Part shown: piece by piece, positions 52,242 to 61,687 of the stretch | Layout: each line of letters starts with the position of its first letter | How positions within the stretch are numbered: the first letter of the stretch is position 1 | The notes under the pieces: generated by a model | Told to the model about the DNA's origin: nothing | The model's input: the letters and a program-made list of their open reading frames with translations, nothing else | Databases searched by the model: none | Program-made: the position numbers and the translations under genes | Source of the DNA: Mucilaginibacter terrenus | GTDB taxonomy: Bacteria > Bacteroidota > Bacteroidia > Sphingobacteriales > Sphingobacteriaceae | Assembly: GCF_003432065.1 (NCBI RefSeq) | Contig: NZ_QWDE01000002.1 | Location: 62,001-126,000 of the forward strand | Length of the DNA: 64,000 nucleotides | Reading direction: 5' to 3'

Positions 52242-52925
52242 TTAAAGCTCCTTTACAGGAGCTTTTTTATTTTCAGCTGCTTTACGGCTACGCGGAACGG
52301 AGAGATAATAATGCCATAACAGCATACTGGCTACTGTGCGGTATGGCTTCCACGGTTCAGCAATCAGCAGCAGTTCTTCCTTCGTTGTTTCCTTTGGTAG
52401 CGCCTTAAGCTGTTTAATTGCGTTCACAATAGCAAGGTCGCCCAGGGGCAGTATATCCGTATGCTGCAATACAAACATCAGGTAAACGTCAACAGTCCAG
52501 TTGCCGATGCCCTTTAACGCGCACAATTGTGTACGTATGGCTTCATCTTCCATCTGCTCAAATGCTTTTAGGTCAATTTGCCCGCTGATGATTGCTTCCG
52601 CTAAATAGCGTATGTAAGCGGTTTTTTGCCTGCTGCAATAACATTCGCGCATTTCTGTATCGGTTAGCAGCAGCACCTGCGCCGGGGTTATTTCCTGTAT
52701 CCGCTCGCGCAGTTTATTAAGGGCAGAAAGCGCTGATGCCAATGACACCTGCTGCTCCAGGATAATATGCACAAGCGTTTCGAAGGTGTTTGCTCGGCTC
52801 CACATCGGCGGATAACCGTACTTGTTTATCACCGAAGCAAAGTCGGCGTCAGCAAGGGCAAGCTGATCGCAGATGGAGTAATAATTATCTTTGTTAAACT
52901 GCAGAGGCATAAGTCGGTTAATCAA
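52242..52925 (-). CDS. DNA-3-methyladenine glycosylase, AlkA-type HhH-GPD
   Basis: A 227-residue HhH-GPD protein. The helix-hairpin-helix LCALKGIGNWTVDVYLMF is followed by the catalytic aspartate in LPLGDLAIVNAI. It removes alkylated bases from DNA in base excision repair. It lacks the extra N-terminal domain of E. coli AlkA. Convergent with cphA; its stop codon lies inside the shared terminator. Confidence 0.88.
   Translation of the reverse strand: MINRLMPLQFNKDNYYSICDQLALADADFASVINKYGYPPMWSRANTFETLVHIILEQQVSLASALSALNKLRERIQEITPAQVLLLTDTEMRECYCSRQKTAYIRYLAEAIISGQIDLKAFEQMEDEAIRTQLCALKGIGNWTVDVYLMFVLQHTDILPLGDLAIVNAIKQLKALPKETTKEELLLIAEPWKPYRTVASMLLWHYYLSVPRSRKAAENKKAPVKEL
52244..52268 (+). 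terminator. Rho-independent terminator of cphA
   Basis: Stem AAAGCTCCT/AGGAGCTTT with loop TTAC and a T-tract. It overlaps the last codons of the convergent glycosylase gene. Confidence 0.8.
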
Positions 52926-52975
52926 TATTACTAATTTTCTTAGGATATCGCGTTTCCATTTATCATTTTTACTTC

Positions 52976-54256
52976 ATGAACAACCTGCCGCCATTAGCCG
53001 AACGCATGCGACCAAAATCGCTGGACGATTATGTGGGTCAAAAACACCTGGTAGGTAAAGGCGCCGTACTGCGTAAAGCTATTGAAAGCGGCTCGCTGCC
53101 TTCTATGATATTTTGGGGACCACCGGGAGTAGGCAAAACCACGTTAGCCTATATCATTTCTCAATCGCTTTATCGTCCGTTCTTTTCTTTAAGCGCCATC
53201 AATTCCGGGGTTAAAGATGTGCGTGAGGTAATTGAAAAAGCGTCGGTGTTAAGGGAGCAGGGCGAAGTGTTACCCATATTGTTTATTGATGAGATTCACC
53301 GCTTCTCCAAATCGCAGCAGGACTCGCTGCTGGGAGCGGTGGAGCGTGGCATAGTTACCCTTATTGGCGCTACTACCGAAAACCCGTCATTCGAGGTGAT
53401 CTCCGCATTATTGTCGCGATGCCAGGTATACATCTTAAAGCATCTGGAAGAGCAGGACTTGCTGGATCTGCTGACAAAGGCTGCTTTGGAAGATGAGGTT
53501 TTAAAGCAAAGGAAGATCAACATCAAAGAGCATGAAGCACTGTTGCGGTTAAGCGGCGGTGATGCCAGAAAGCTGCTTAATATATTTGAGCTGCTGGTGA
53601 ACTCGTTTGATAAGAAGAGCATCACGCTCACCAACGACGTGGTACTGGACCATGTGCAGCAGAACATGGCCCTTTATGACAAAACTGGCGAGCAGCATTA
53701 CGACATCATATCCGCTTTCATTAAGTCAATGCGCGGCAGCGACCCAAATGGGGCCGTATACTGGCTGGCGCGAATGATAGCGGGCGGGGAGGACCCTATT
53801 TTTATAGCCCGCCGTATGCTTATACTCGCATCGGAAGATATAGGTAACGCCAACCCGAACGCCTTACTACTGGCCCAAAGCTGCTTTAACGCCGTACAGG
53901 TAATTGGCATGCCCGAGTCGCAGCTTATTCTCTCCCAAACCGTTATTTATCTGGCAACGTCCGCTAAAAGTAATTCGGCTACCACGGCTATAGGGACAGC
54001 CATGTCGCTGGTCAAGCAAACAGGAGACCTGCCCGTTCCGCTGCACTTACGCAATGCACCAACAAAACTAATGAAGAACATAGGCTATGGTAAAAATTAC
54101 CAGTACGCCCACAACTTTGAAGGAAACTTTGTAAACCAGGACTTTTTGCCGGAAGCTATCCGCGGAACTAAAATTTATGAACCCGGTAACAACGGACGGG
54201 AAAATGAGTCAAAAGAACGTTTAAAGAAACTTTGGGGCGACCGTTATAAGTATTAG
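52976..54256 (+). CDS. rarA: Replication-associated recombination protein A (RarA/MgsA)
   Basis: A 426-residue AAA+ ATPase of the clamp-loader-like RarA family: LAERMRPKSLDDYVGQKHLV, Walker A GPPGVGKTTLAY, Walker B ILFIDEIHRFSK, sensor 1 GATTENPSFEV, and the C-terminal tetramerisation part (DPNGAVYWLARMIAGGEDP). It acts at stalled replication forks. Divergent from the AlkA-type gene by 50 bp. Confidence 0.95.
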   Translation: MNNLPPLAERMRPKSLDDYVGQKHLVGKGAVLRKAIESGSLPSMIFWGPPGVGKTTLAYIISQSLYRPFFSLSAINSGVKDVREVIEKASVLREQGEVLPILFIDEIHRFSKSQQDSLLGAVERGIVTLIGATTENPSFEVISALLSRCQVYILKHLEEQDLLDLLTKAALEDEVLKQRKINIKEHEALLRLSGGDARKLLNIFELLVNSFDKKSITLTNDVVLDHVQQNMALYDKTGEQHYDIISAFIKSMRGSDPNGAVYWLARMIAGGEDPIFIARRMLILASEDIGNANPNALLLAQSCFNAVQVIGMPESQLILSQTVIYLATSAKSNSATTAIGTAMSLVKQTGDLPVPLHLRNAPTKLMKNIGYGKNYQYAHNFEGNFVNQDFLPEAIRGTKIYEPGNNGRENESKERLKKLWGDRYKY

Positions 54257-54331
54257 CCGACTCTCTATTCTAAATTCTTTCCTTCTGCTTCTTTTAAATT
54301 GTTATCTTCCGTAGCATTTGAAATCCTCAAT

Positions 54332-55807
54332 ATGATATCTACCTTTTTCAGTCACGAACTAAAGTCCTTCTGGCGTTCTTCAAATACCGGCAAAACCATT
54401 GCTGTTAAAGTGATAATGGGTATCCTTATACTCATCCTGCTGCTTTATGTAGTGGTTTTTGGCATCTTCTTGGACATGATCCTCGGTAAGATGTTCCCTA
54501 AAGAAAACCTCACAGTGGTTTTTTGCGGCATTATACTGGTGTACTTTCTGTTCGAATTGCTCATGCGGCTGCAACTGCAGGAGCTGCCTACACTTAAAGT
54601 GCAGCCCTATCTGCATCTTCCTGTGAAACGAAATACGGTAGTGGGCTATCTTGCGCTTACCGCATTGCTGTCATTTTTCAACCTTTGGCCAATCATCATT
54701 TTCACGCCGTTTATACTTAAGGTTATTTTGCCTGCGCATGGCGCCGGAGCGGCTTTGGCGTTTATCCTTTCGGTGATAGCACTATCGGTATTTAACAACT
54801 ACCTGGCCATGTACATTAAGCGTAAGGCTAACCTAAATGGCTGGGTGTTCCTGATAGCGGGTGCAGTACTTACCCTGATAACCTGCGGCGATTACGTATG
54901 GCATTTGTATTCGCTAAAGGCGGCATCTTACCTATTTTTTGGCAACCTGCTTACCAGGCCTTACCTGGTGTTAATACCTGTTTTGCTTGCTGCGGTAATG
55001 TATTACGTGAACTTTGTATACCTCAAAGGCAATCTTTACCTGGAAGAACTCGGCTCCCGCAAAGCTTCAGCTTACAAAAGCAGCACTGAGATACCTTTGC
55101 TTAGCCGATATGGCCGCGCAGGTGACCTTGCTGCTAATGAGATAAAACTGATACTCCGCAACAAGCGCTCCCGTTCCGCGCTTACTATGGGGCTCTTTTT
55201 TATGTTCTACGGATTAATATTTTATACGCAGGCTATTTATGGTGAAAGTATAAAGGTGTTTGTAGGGATGTTCATGACGGGTATCTTCATAATCAACTAT
55301 GGCCAGTTTATGTTTAGCTGGCAAGCATCGCATTTTGATGGTTTGCTGGTGAGCAAGATCAGTTTTACAGATTTCCTAAAGGGTAAGTACCTGTTATTCA
55401 CAATTGTTTCTACAGTGGCTTTCCTGTTAACTGTACCCTATGTATACTTTGGATGGCGGGTGGTTATGATACATTTTATTATGTACCTGTGGAACCTTGG
55501 CGTTAACACCACCATTGTGTTATTCTTCGCCAATCGCAACTATAAACGTATCGACTTGTCTAAAGGCGCCTCCTTTAACTGGGAGGGCGTTGGCGCTACA
55601 CAGCTGCTGTTGTCGCTGCCGCTAATGTTACTGCCCTATTTAGTTTACCTGCCGTTCAAATTTCTAGGTCAGCCCAACATAGGTTTTGCCGCGCTGGCGT
55701 TAACGGGTATTGTTTTTATCGCCACCCGCAACTTCTGGATCAAAAAACTGGAAGCTGATTTTTATACCAAACGATTTAAAATAGCCGAAGGCTTTAGAAA
55801 GCAATAA
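54332..55807 (+). CDS. ABC transporter permease, DUF5687 family
   Basis: About 491 residues from the ATG at 54332 (MISTFFSHELKSFWRSS); the TTG at 54299 would add an unlikely stretch. Around twelve hydrophobic segments. The N-terminal FFSHELKSFWRSSNTGK and the mid-protein LAANEIKLILRNKRSRSAL are typical of DUF5687 membrane proteins in Bacteroidota. The ATPase gene follows after 1 bp, so the pair forms an ABC exporter. Substrate unknown. Confidence 0.85.
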   Translation: MISTFFSHELKSFWRSSNTGKTIAVKVIMGILILILLLYVVVFGIFLDMILGKMFPKENLTVVFCGIILVYFLFELLMRLQLQELPTLKVQPYLHLPVKRNTVVGYLALTALLSFFNLWPIIIFTPFILKVILPAHGAGAALAFILSVIALSVFNNYLAMYIKRKANLNGWVFLIAGAVLTLITCGDYVWHLYSLKAASYLFFGNLLTRPYLVLIPVLLAAVMYYVNFVYLKGNLYLEELGSRKASAYKSSTEIPLLSRYGRAGDLAANEIKLILRNKRSRSALTMGLFFMFYGLIFYTQAIYGESIKVFVGMFMTGIFIINYGQFMFSWQASHFDGLLVSKISFTDFLKGKYLLFTIVSTVAFLLTVPYVYFGWRVVMIHFIMYLWNLGVNTTIVLFFANRNYKRIDLSKGASFNWEGVGATQLLLSLPLMLLPYLVYLPFKFLGQPNIGFAALALTGIVFIATRNFWIKKLEADFYTKRFKIAEGFRKQ

Positions 55808-55808
55808 G

Positions 55809-56552
55809 ATGATAGAGATTAAAAACTTAAAAAAGGTTTATGCAGGCGTTACCGTTGTGAACGTTCCGCACCTGGAAATTAAAAGCGGAGAAAGCATAGG
55901 GCTGGTAGGTAACAACGGCGCGGGCAAAACAACGCTGTTCCGTATGATACTGGACCTTATACGCCCGGAAAGCGGAGAGGTGCTATCAAACGGTAAAAAT
56001 GTATCGGGTGCCGAGGAGTGGAAAAACTATACGGCATCTTACCTGGATGAGGGCTTTCTAATTGATTACCTTACACCCGAAGAGTACCTGTATTTCATTG
56101 GGGGCCTGCACGGAAGGAATAAACCACAGGTAGACGAGTATTTAGCCTCTCTAACGGAATTCTTTAACGGCGAGATCCTGAAAAAAGGCAAGTACATCCG
56201 CGACCTGAGCAAGGGTAACCAGTGCAAAGTTGGGGTTGGTGCCTGCTTACTGCAAAGGCCGCAGTTGTTAATGCTGGATGAGCCCTTTGCCAACATTGAT
56301 CCCAGCACGCAATTCAGGCTAAAGAACATCCTGAAAACGGAAAACAAAAACCTGGGTGTTACCACTATTGTATCCAGCCATGACCTTAACCATGTTACCG
56401 ATGTATGTGAACGTATTTTGCTGATGGAAAAGGGCGTAATCATAAAAGATATTGCTACCAGCTCGTCCACCCTATCAGAGCTTGAAGAATACTTCGGTGT
56501 CGGGCAGACAACCTCTACCAACACGGGCATTGACAACGAGGAGAACCACTAA
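55809..56552 (+). CDS. ABC transporter ATP-binding protein
   Basis: A 247-residue ATPase with Walker A GNNGAGKTTLF, Q-loop region, a signature in DLSKGNQCKVGVGACLL (LSKGN in place of LSGGQ) and Walker B LLMLDEPFANID, followed by the H-loop SSHDLNH. It powers the DUF5687 permease directly upstream (1-bp gap). A GNAT gene follows 9 bp later and may be part of the operon. Confidence 0.92.
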   Translation: MIEIKNLKKVYAGVTVVNVPHLEIKSGESIGLVGNNGAGKTTLFRMILDLIRPESGEVLSNGKNVSGAEEWKNYTASYLDEGFLIDYLTPEEYLYFIGGLHGRNKPQVDEYLASLTEFFNGEILKKGKYIRDLSKGNQCKVGVGACLLQRPQLLMLDEPFANIDPSTQFRLKNILKTENKNLGVTTIVSSHDLNHVTDVCERILLMEKGVIIKDIATSSSTLSELEEYFGVGQTTSTNTGIDNEENH

Positions 56553-56561
56553 GGCAGAACT

Positions 56562-57056
56562 ATGTATTTGATAAGAGAAGCGACCGTTAACGACGTAGAG
56601 GGTATCATTAAAATAGCAGAACAAACCTGGTGGCCCACTTATGAACCGCTGCTGGGCAAAGAACAGGTATCATACATGCTTAATGAGCTTTATTCATACG
56701 GCAAGATTTACAGCCAGGTAAACAGCGGGGCACAAACATTTCTTTTGCTTACCGAAGAGGATGAGCCGGTTGCCTTTGCTGCATACTCTCCAAGAGAAGA
56801 AAACCCTGACGTATATAAACTGCACAAGCTTTATTGCCTGCCCTCGACACAAGGAAAAGGTTACGGTAAAATACTAATAGATACCGTAGCTGAAAAGACC
56901 AGGGAAGCCGGCAAGAACACACTGGAACTAAATGTGAACCGGTACAATAAGGCCAAAAGCTTTTATGAAAAGATGGGCTTTGAAATAGCTTATGAGGAAG
57001 ACATCCCGATAGGTGACTACTGGATGAACGATTACGTAATGCGAAAGGCCTTATAG
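56562..57056 (+). CDS. GNAT-family N-acetyltransferase
   Basis: A 164-residue GNAT protein. Motif A for acetyl-CoA binding is LPSTQGKGYGKILIDTVAEK, and the C-terminal YNKAKSFYEKMGFEI is typical. The acceptor substrate is unknown. It is 9 bp after the ABC ATPase and probably in its transcript. Confidence 0.88.
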   Translation: MYLIREATVNDVEGIIKIAEQTWWPTYEPLLGKEQVSYMLNELYSYGKIYSQVNSGAQTFLLLTEEDEPVAFAAYSPREENPDVYKLHKLYCLPSTQGKGYGKILIDTVAEKTREAGKNTLELNVNRYNKAKSFYEKMGFEIAYEEDIPIGDYWMNDYVMRKAL

Positions 57057-57064
57057 GTAAGCTA

Positions 57065-57694
57065 TTAATTACCGGAGCTTTTGCTCTTATCTCCGTCTGC
57101 TATTTGCTTTATCAGCGATCCCCATGCCAGTGGGTTAAGCAATGGGTTGGTGATGGAGTGAGAGTTTACAATGTTGGTGTGCATCTGCTGGGCGTTTGCA
57201 GATTGTATCTCCTGCCCATCACGGGCAAGCGTATTCGAAATAGCTGCTATAGATGCCCTGCTTACGTTCTTACGCGCTATCTCCAGATCGTCATCGGCAA
57301 TTTTTGCCGTTACAAAGTCTTTCCTGAACTCATCTGTAGTTGCCCAAGGGAAAACGTGGAAGGTTGGCAGGTTGGTTATTTGCGGCTTAAGATGAATTTG
57401 TGCCGTATAGCTTTTGTTCACGTTTGCCGGGATAACAACGGTTGTAGGAGCGTAGCCTACAGCGGTAAAGCTGATGGTATCCTGCTCATGGGCTACAAAG
57501 GAGAAATAGCCATTGTAACTGGCTACGGTTACTGCATTGTGGTAGCTCTTGTTGGTTACGCTTACATAAGGCACCACGGTTTTCAAGCTATCTGCATTGT
57601 AAATGATTCCGGTAAACTGCACCAGAGGCTTCTCTTTTTGGGCAAATGCCGAAAAGGAGATCAGTAGGAACAATATGCCAATTAGTTTTCTCAT
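57065..57694 (-). CDS. Exported protein with carboxypeptidase-D-like regulatory domain
   Basis: A 209-residue protein with a signal peptide (MRKLIGILFLLISFSAFA). Residues about 28-110 are the beta-sandwich common in Bacteroidota exported proteins (FTGIIYNADSLKTVVPYVSV, then GYFSFVAHEQDTISFTAVGY). The C-terminal half is unlike anything I recognise. Likely periplasmic or outer-membrane associated. Convergent with the GNAT gene. Confidence 0.75.
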   Translation of the reverse strand: MRKLIGILFLLISFSAFAQKEKPLVQFTGIIYNADSLKTVVPYVSVTNKSYHNAVTVASYNGYFSFVAHEQDTISFTAVGYAPTTVVIPANVNKSYTAQIHLKPQITNLPTFHVFPWATTDEFRKDFVTAKIADDDLEIARKNVSRASIAAISNTLARDGQEIQSANAQQMHTNIVNSHSITNPLLNPLAWGSLIKQIADGDKSKSSGN

Positions 57695-57797
57695 TACTGC
57701 GTACCTATATTACGAAGCCTTTAATCAAATGTTTTATAGGGGCTTGCAAAAATATGCTATTCAACAAAAAAGGGGTAGTATTTAACAATTATTAACA

Positions 57798-58076
57798 CTA
57801 GCGCAAGTTCTCAGGGAGTACTGCATTAGGGTCATCTATATCCGTTAGGTTTATCGCCTCAATGGCAGTAATTTCCGGTACTGCTTTCTTTATTGCTTGT
57901 TCTATCCCGGCCTTAAGCGTCATGATGCTCATCGGGCACGATCCGCAAGAGCCAAGCAGCCTAAGCTTAACCACGTTTTCAGGGGTTATTTCTTCAATAG
58001 ATACGTTACCGCCATCTGCCTCCAAATATGGGCGTATGGTGTCTAACGCTGCTTCCACCTGATCATTTAAACTCAT
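57798..58076 (-). CDS. NifU-like iron-sulfur scaffold protein
   Basis: A 92-residue protein equal to the NifU C-terminal domain, with the cluster-binding CGSCPMS motif and the preceding IRPYLEADGGNVSI. Such proteins assemble or carry [4Fe-4S] clusters. It lies 28 bp downstream of an Mrp-type carrier ATPase, with which it likely works. Confidence 0.92.
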   Translation of the reverse strand: MSLNDQVEAALDTIRPYLEADGGNVSIEEITPENVVKLRLLGSCGSCPMSIMTLKAGIEQAIKKAVPEITAIEAINLTDIDDPNAVLPENLR

Positions 58077-58104
58077 TCTCTGTATTTTATTAAAAGTAAA
58101 GTTA

Positions 58105-59193
58105 TTAATTATTTATAACATTCACGGTATTTGCTCTTTGTGCGTTGCAAATAGAAACCTGTTGCGCTACCCTGCGGGCCATCTCCATAAAAGCTACGGG
58201 CACGGCGCCATCTTCTTCCAGTACAATAGGCTTACCGGCATCGCCGCTATCGCTTATGCCTTTAATTAACGGTATCTCTCCAAGGAAAGGCACTTCAAGC
58301 GTCTGCGCAAGCCTCTGGCCGCCACCCTGCCCAAAAATGTAATACTTGTTGTCAGGTAACTCTGCAGGAGTAAAGTAGCTCATGTTCTCCACTATGCCCA
58401 TTATCGGTACGTTAATAGCCTCCATCATGAACATCCCAACACCCTTTTTGGCATCGGCAAGCGCCACGTTTTGCGGCGTAGTTACTATCACCGCACCGGT
58501 AATAGGGAAGTTCTGCGTAACGGTTATGTGTATATCTCCTGTTCCCGGCGGCAGGTCAATCACCAGGTAGTCCAGTTCGCCCCAGTCGGCATCGTTAAAC
58601 AACTGTTTTACCGCGGTTGACACCATTGGCCCGCGCCATGGTACGGGTTGGTTAGGATCGGTAAAAAAGCCTATCGAAAGCAGCTTAATTCCATATTTTT
58701 CAATGGGCTCAATGCGTGTTTTGCCATTTACCTGGCTGGCCATTGGCCGCGCACCTTCCAATCCAAACATAATCGGGATGGACGGGCCATAAATATCGGC
58801 ATCAATTAAACCTACTTTGGCACCTGTTTTTGCCAGCGCCAGGGCCAGGTTAACAGACACTGTAGACTTACCAACGCCACCCTTACCGGATGCAACAGCT
58901 ATAATATTCTTAACGCCAGGCACACCGGTGTTGCGCTGCGAGGTTACGCGGGAGGTCATTTTAACGTTCACCTCGATTTCCGGGCTGATGAAATGCTTTA
59001 TAGCATTGCGGCAGGCGTTTTCTATTAGAGCCTTCAGAGGGCATGCAGGTGTTGTGAGTATTACCGAAAAGCTTAGCTTGTTTCCGTCTATGGCAATATC
59101 CTGTATCATGTTCAGGGTCACCAGATCCTTTTTCAGATCGGGTTCCTCTACGTTGCTAAGGGCTTGTAAAACTTGTTGTTGAGTAATAATCAT
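58105..59193 (-). CDS. Mrp/ApbC-type iron-sulfur cluster carrier ATPase
   Basis: A 362-residue P-loop NTPase. Residues about 1-85 are a MIP18/DUF59 domain; the ATPase domain has the deviant Walker A VASGKGGVGKSTVSVNLA, LIDADIYGPSIP and VIDLPPGTGD. It binds and transfers [4Fe-4S] clusters in the cytoplasm. The C-terminal C-x-x-C of many Mrp proteins is not obvious here; a single cysteine (SICNAQ) remains near the end. It is followed by the NifU-like gene. Confidence 0.9.
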   Translation of the reverse strand: MIITQQQVLQALSNVEEPDLKKDLVTLNMIQDIAIDGNKLSFSVILTTPACPLKALIENACRNAIKHFISPEIEVNVKMTSRVTSQRNTGVPGVKNIIAVASGKGGVGKSTVSVNLALALAKTGAKVGLIDADIYGPSIPIMFGLEGARPMASQVNGKTRIEPIEKYGIKLLSIGFFTDPNQPVPWRGPMVSTAVKQLFNDADWGELDYLVIDLPPGTGDIHITVTQNFPITGAVIVTTPQNVALADAKKGVGMFMMEAINVPIMGIVENMSYFTPAELPDNKYYIFGQGGGQRLAQTLEVPFLGEIPLIKGISDSGDAGKPIVLEEDGAVPVAFMEMARRVAQQVSICNAQRANTVNVINN

Positions 59194-59268
59194 ATTTATT
59201 TGCGGGCAAAAATATAAAAACAGGTGGTGGGGAACGTTTGTTAAAAAAACAATTTGCAGTGATCAATC

Positions 59269-59299
59269 GTTGCACCGCTGCATATTTAAGTTAGTTTTG
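59269..59299 (+). promoter_or_regulatory. Likely promoter of the GT51 gene
   Basis: GTTG (59269-59272), 19 nt, TAGTTTTG (59292-59299): exact -7 match and three of four at -33, 15 bp before the ATG. Confidence 0.6.
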
Positions 59300-59314
59300 A
59301 CGTAAATTTTCCGA

Positions 59315-61579
59315 ATGCGCCGTATCAATCCAAAGTATCTCCGTATCGCTGGTGTAGTAGTAGCTGTGTTAGTGGTTATATTACTTATTGGCGGTTATGC
59401 TGCTTACTCTAAACGTGAAGTACTACTGCAGAAAGCTATTTACAAAGCTAAAGCTAAAGCAAAAAAGGATTATAATTTAGATGTAAAGATTGGCTCGGCC
59501 CGTTTCACCGGGTTAGCTACCGTGGCCTTCAGCGATATTTCTATAGTTCCCTATCAGCGTGATAGCCTGTTGTCTATTAAGCGCTTTGATGTAAGCGTAA
59601 AGTTGTTCCCGCTTATATTTGGTACAGTTAAGTTGAGCGATGTAGTGTTGCAGGACGGCCACTTAAACCTCACCAACATTAACGGGGTTAAAAACTTCGA
59701 TTTCCTGTTCCGCAAGAAGAAAGATTCTACACAAACGCATAACAAAGTTGACCTGGCCGAATTGTCAGACAACCTTATTAATCAGGTGCTCTACAAAATA
59801 CCCGAGAACCTTGTGCTAAACAACCTGCTGTTAACCATGCAGGACGACTCTACTAAATTAAAGCTACTGGCTACCGCTGCAAAGATTGACGATGGGCAGC
59901 TTACCTCTACTATCAAGTTAAATGATAATGAAGCCACCTGGCACTTAGCTGGCAAAATGCACGCGTCTGACAAGGACATAGATGTACGCATGTATGCCGA
60001 CGGAAAAAAGGTAGAACTGCCGATTATAGAGAAGAAGTTTAAGCTCAAACTAAACTTTGATACGCTGACCACCAAACTCACCAAAGTAAAGAACAGCGAT
60101 GGCGAAACAAAGATTTACAGCTCGTTAGGAGTAAAAAACTTGTTGATCAATCACCCGGCGCTGTCGCTGAACGATATTGTTATCCCTAATGGAGCTATAG
60201 ATGCTAACATATTTGTGGGGTCTAACTATGTATCACTCGATAGCTCTTCTGTTATTCACCTGAAAAAGATTACAGCTAATCCGTACATCAAATACACCCT
60301 CAATCCGGTAAAGATCTACGAACTAAAAATGCATACCGGCTGGCTCAACGCGCAGGACATTTTTGATTCTTTCCCCACCGGAATGTTCGAATCTTTGGAA
60401 GGCATGAAGGTTGCCGGCAGACTGAGTTATAACCTTAATTTCTTCATGAACTCCGCTCATATTGATGATCTGGTGTTTGATTCACGGCTGGATAAAGATA
60501 ATTTCCGTATTGTTCAATTTGGGAAAACAGACTTTAATAAGTTGAACAAAACCTTTGTATATACGCCATACGAGTACGGTAAACCTATGTCGCCACATAC
60601 CATCGGGCCTGAAAACCCCGAGTTTACCCGGCTGGAAGATATATCGCCAAACCTGCGTAACGCAGTTATGACTGCTGAGGACCCATCCTTTTACCGCAAC
60701 CGGGGTTTTGTGGAGGAATCCATCCGCAAGTCCATCGTAACGGATATTAAAACCAAAAAATTCTCGAGGGGCGGCAGTACCATCTCTATGCAGCTGATCA
60801 AGAACTCTTTCCTGGTACGTAATAAAACTTTGTCCCGAAAGATAGAGGAGATACTGATTGTGTGGATAATTGAGAATACGCGCCTGATGAGCAAGAACCG
60901 TATGCTGGAGGTTTACTTTAATATAATAGAGTGGGGCCGCAACATTTACGGTATTGGCGAGGCTTCTAAATACTACTTCGGCAAGTCTCCATCTGAGCTC
61001 ACGCTGGGCGAAAGTATTTTCCTCGCTAGTATTGTACCTAACCCGAAAGCAGGGTTGTACCACTTTATGCCTGATGGTACGCTCCGCCCGGGGCTTCATG
61101 GATACTTTAACCTTATAGGCCGTTTAATGGCCAGTAAAGGACTTACAGAGCGCGACAGCAATGCATATGGCTTTTATAACGTTCGGCTTCGTGAGGGCTT
61201 AAGAAGAGGCATTGCACCTGCAGATACGGCAATAGCAGATAGCCTGCTTGCCCAGCCACAAAATGATGAAGGTGCGAATGTTGGTGTAGGCGTACAGGCT
61301 GCACCGGAAGAAGAAAAGCGCCCTAGTTTTATACAGCGTTTATTTGGAAAGAAGGATACCTCTGCTGCTGCAAAGGCCGAAGAAAAGATCAAAGAAACCA
61401 ACGAGATGATTAAGGCCCGCTTAAAACAGGATATAGAAAACCTAAAGGCGGAGTATAAAGAGAAGATAGACAACGTAGATACTGCCGGCAAGTCGAAAAA
61501 GGAAATACGACAGGAAAAGCGACGGCTGAAGCAGGAACAAAAAGACAAAGAGAACATGATTAAGGACCGCATGCCTTAA
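59315..61579 (+). CDS. AsmA-like/GT51 biosynthetic peptidoglycan transglycosylase
   Basis: A 754-residue protein. One N-terminal transmembrane helix (GVVVAVLVVILLIGGYAAY) precedes a large beta-rich region (about 45-420) like AsmA-type proteins, then a GT51 domain (about 440-620) with the catalytic glutamate in TAEDPSFYRNRGF and GGSTISMQLIKN and RKIEEILIVWIIE motifs. There is no penicillin-binding transpeptidase domain. The C-terminal 100 residues are Lys/Glu-rich and probably a coiled coil. It polymerises lipid II or acts on a related substrate; the AsmA-like part is unusual for a monofunctional enzyme but known in Bacteroidota. Confidence 0.88.
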   Translation: MRRINPKYLRIAGVVVAVLVVILLIGGYAAYSKREVLLQKAIYKAKAKAKKDYNLDVKIGSARFTGLATVAFSDISIVPYQRDSLLSIKRFDVSVKLFPLIFGTVKLSDVVLQDGHLNLTNINGVKNFDFLFRKKKDSTQTHNKVDLAELSDNLINQVLYKIPENLVLNNLLLTMQDDSTKLKLLATAAKIDDGQLTSTIKLNDNEATWHLAGKMHASDKDIDVRMYADGKKVELPIIEKKFKLKLNFDTLTTKLTKVKNSDGETKIYSSLGVKNLLINHPALSLNDIVIPNGAIDANIFVGSNYVSLDSSSVIHLKKITANPYIKYTLNPVKIYELKMHTGWLNAQDIFDSFPTGMFESLEGMKVAGRLSYNLNFFMNSAHIDDLVFDSRLDKDNFRIVQFGKTDFNKLNKTFVYTPYEYGKPMSPHTIGPENPEFTRLEDISPNLRNAVMTAEDPSFYRNRGFVEESIRKSIVTDIKTKKFSRGGSTISMQLIKNSFLVRNKTLSRKIEEILIVWIIENTRLMSKNRMLEVYFNIIEWGRNIYGIGEASKYYFGKSPSELTLGESIFLASIVPNPKAGLYHFMPDGTLRPGLHGYFNLIGRLMASKGLTERDSNAYGFYNVRLREGLRRGIAPADTAIADSLLAQPQNDEGANVGVGVQAAPEEEKRPSFIQRLFGKKDTSAAAKAEEKIKETNEMIKARLKQDIENLKAEYKEKIDNVDTAGKSKKEIRQEKRRLKQEQKDKENMIKDRMP

Positions 61580-61687
61580 CGTTTGTCATGCCAGTATATA
61601 AATGTCCATCGGTTCAGTCGTGATTGCTAACCAATGACATGGTTACGTGTTTTAACATTTAATTTTGAATGAATTAAATAAAACACC

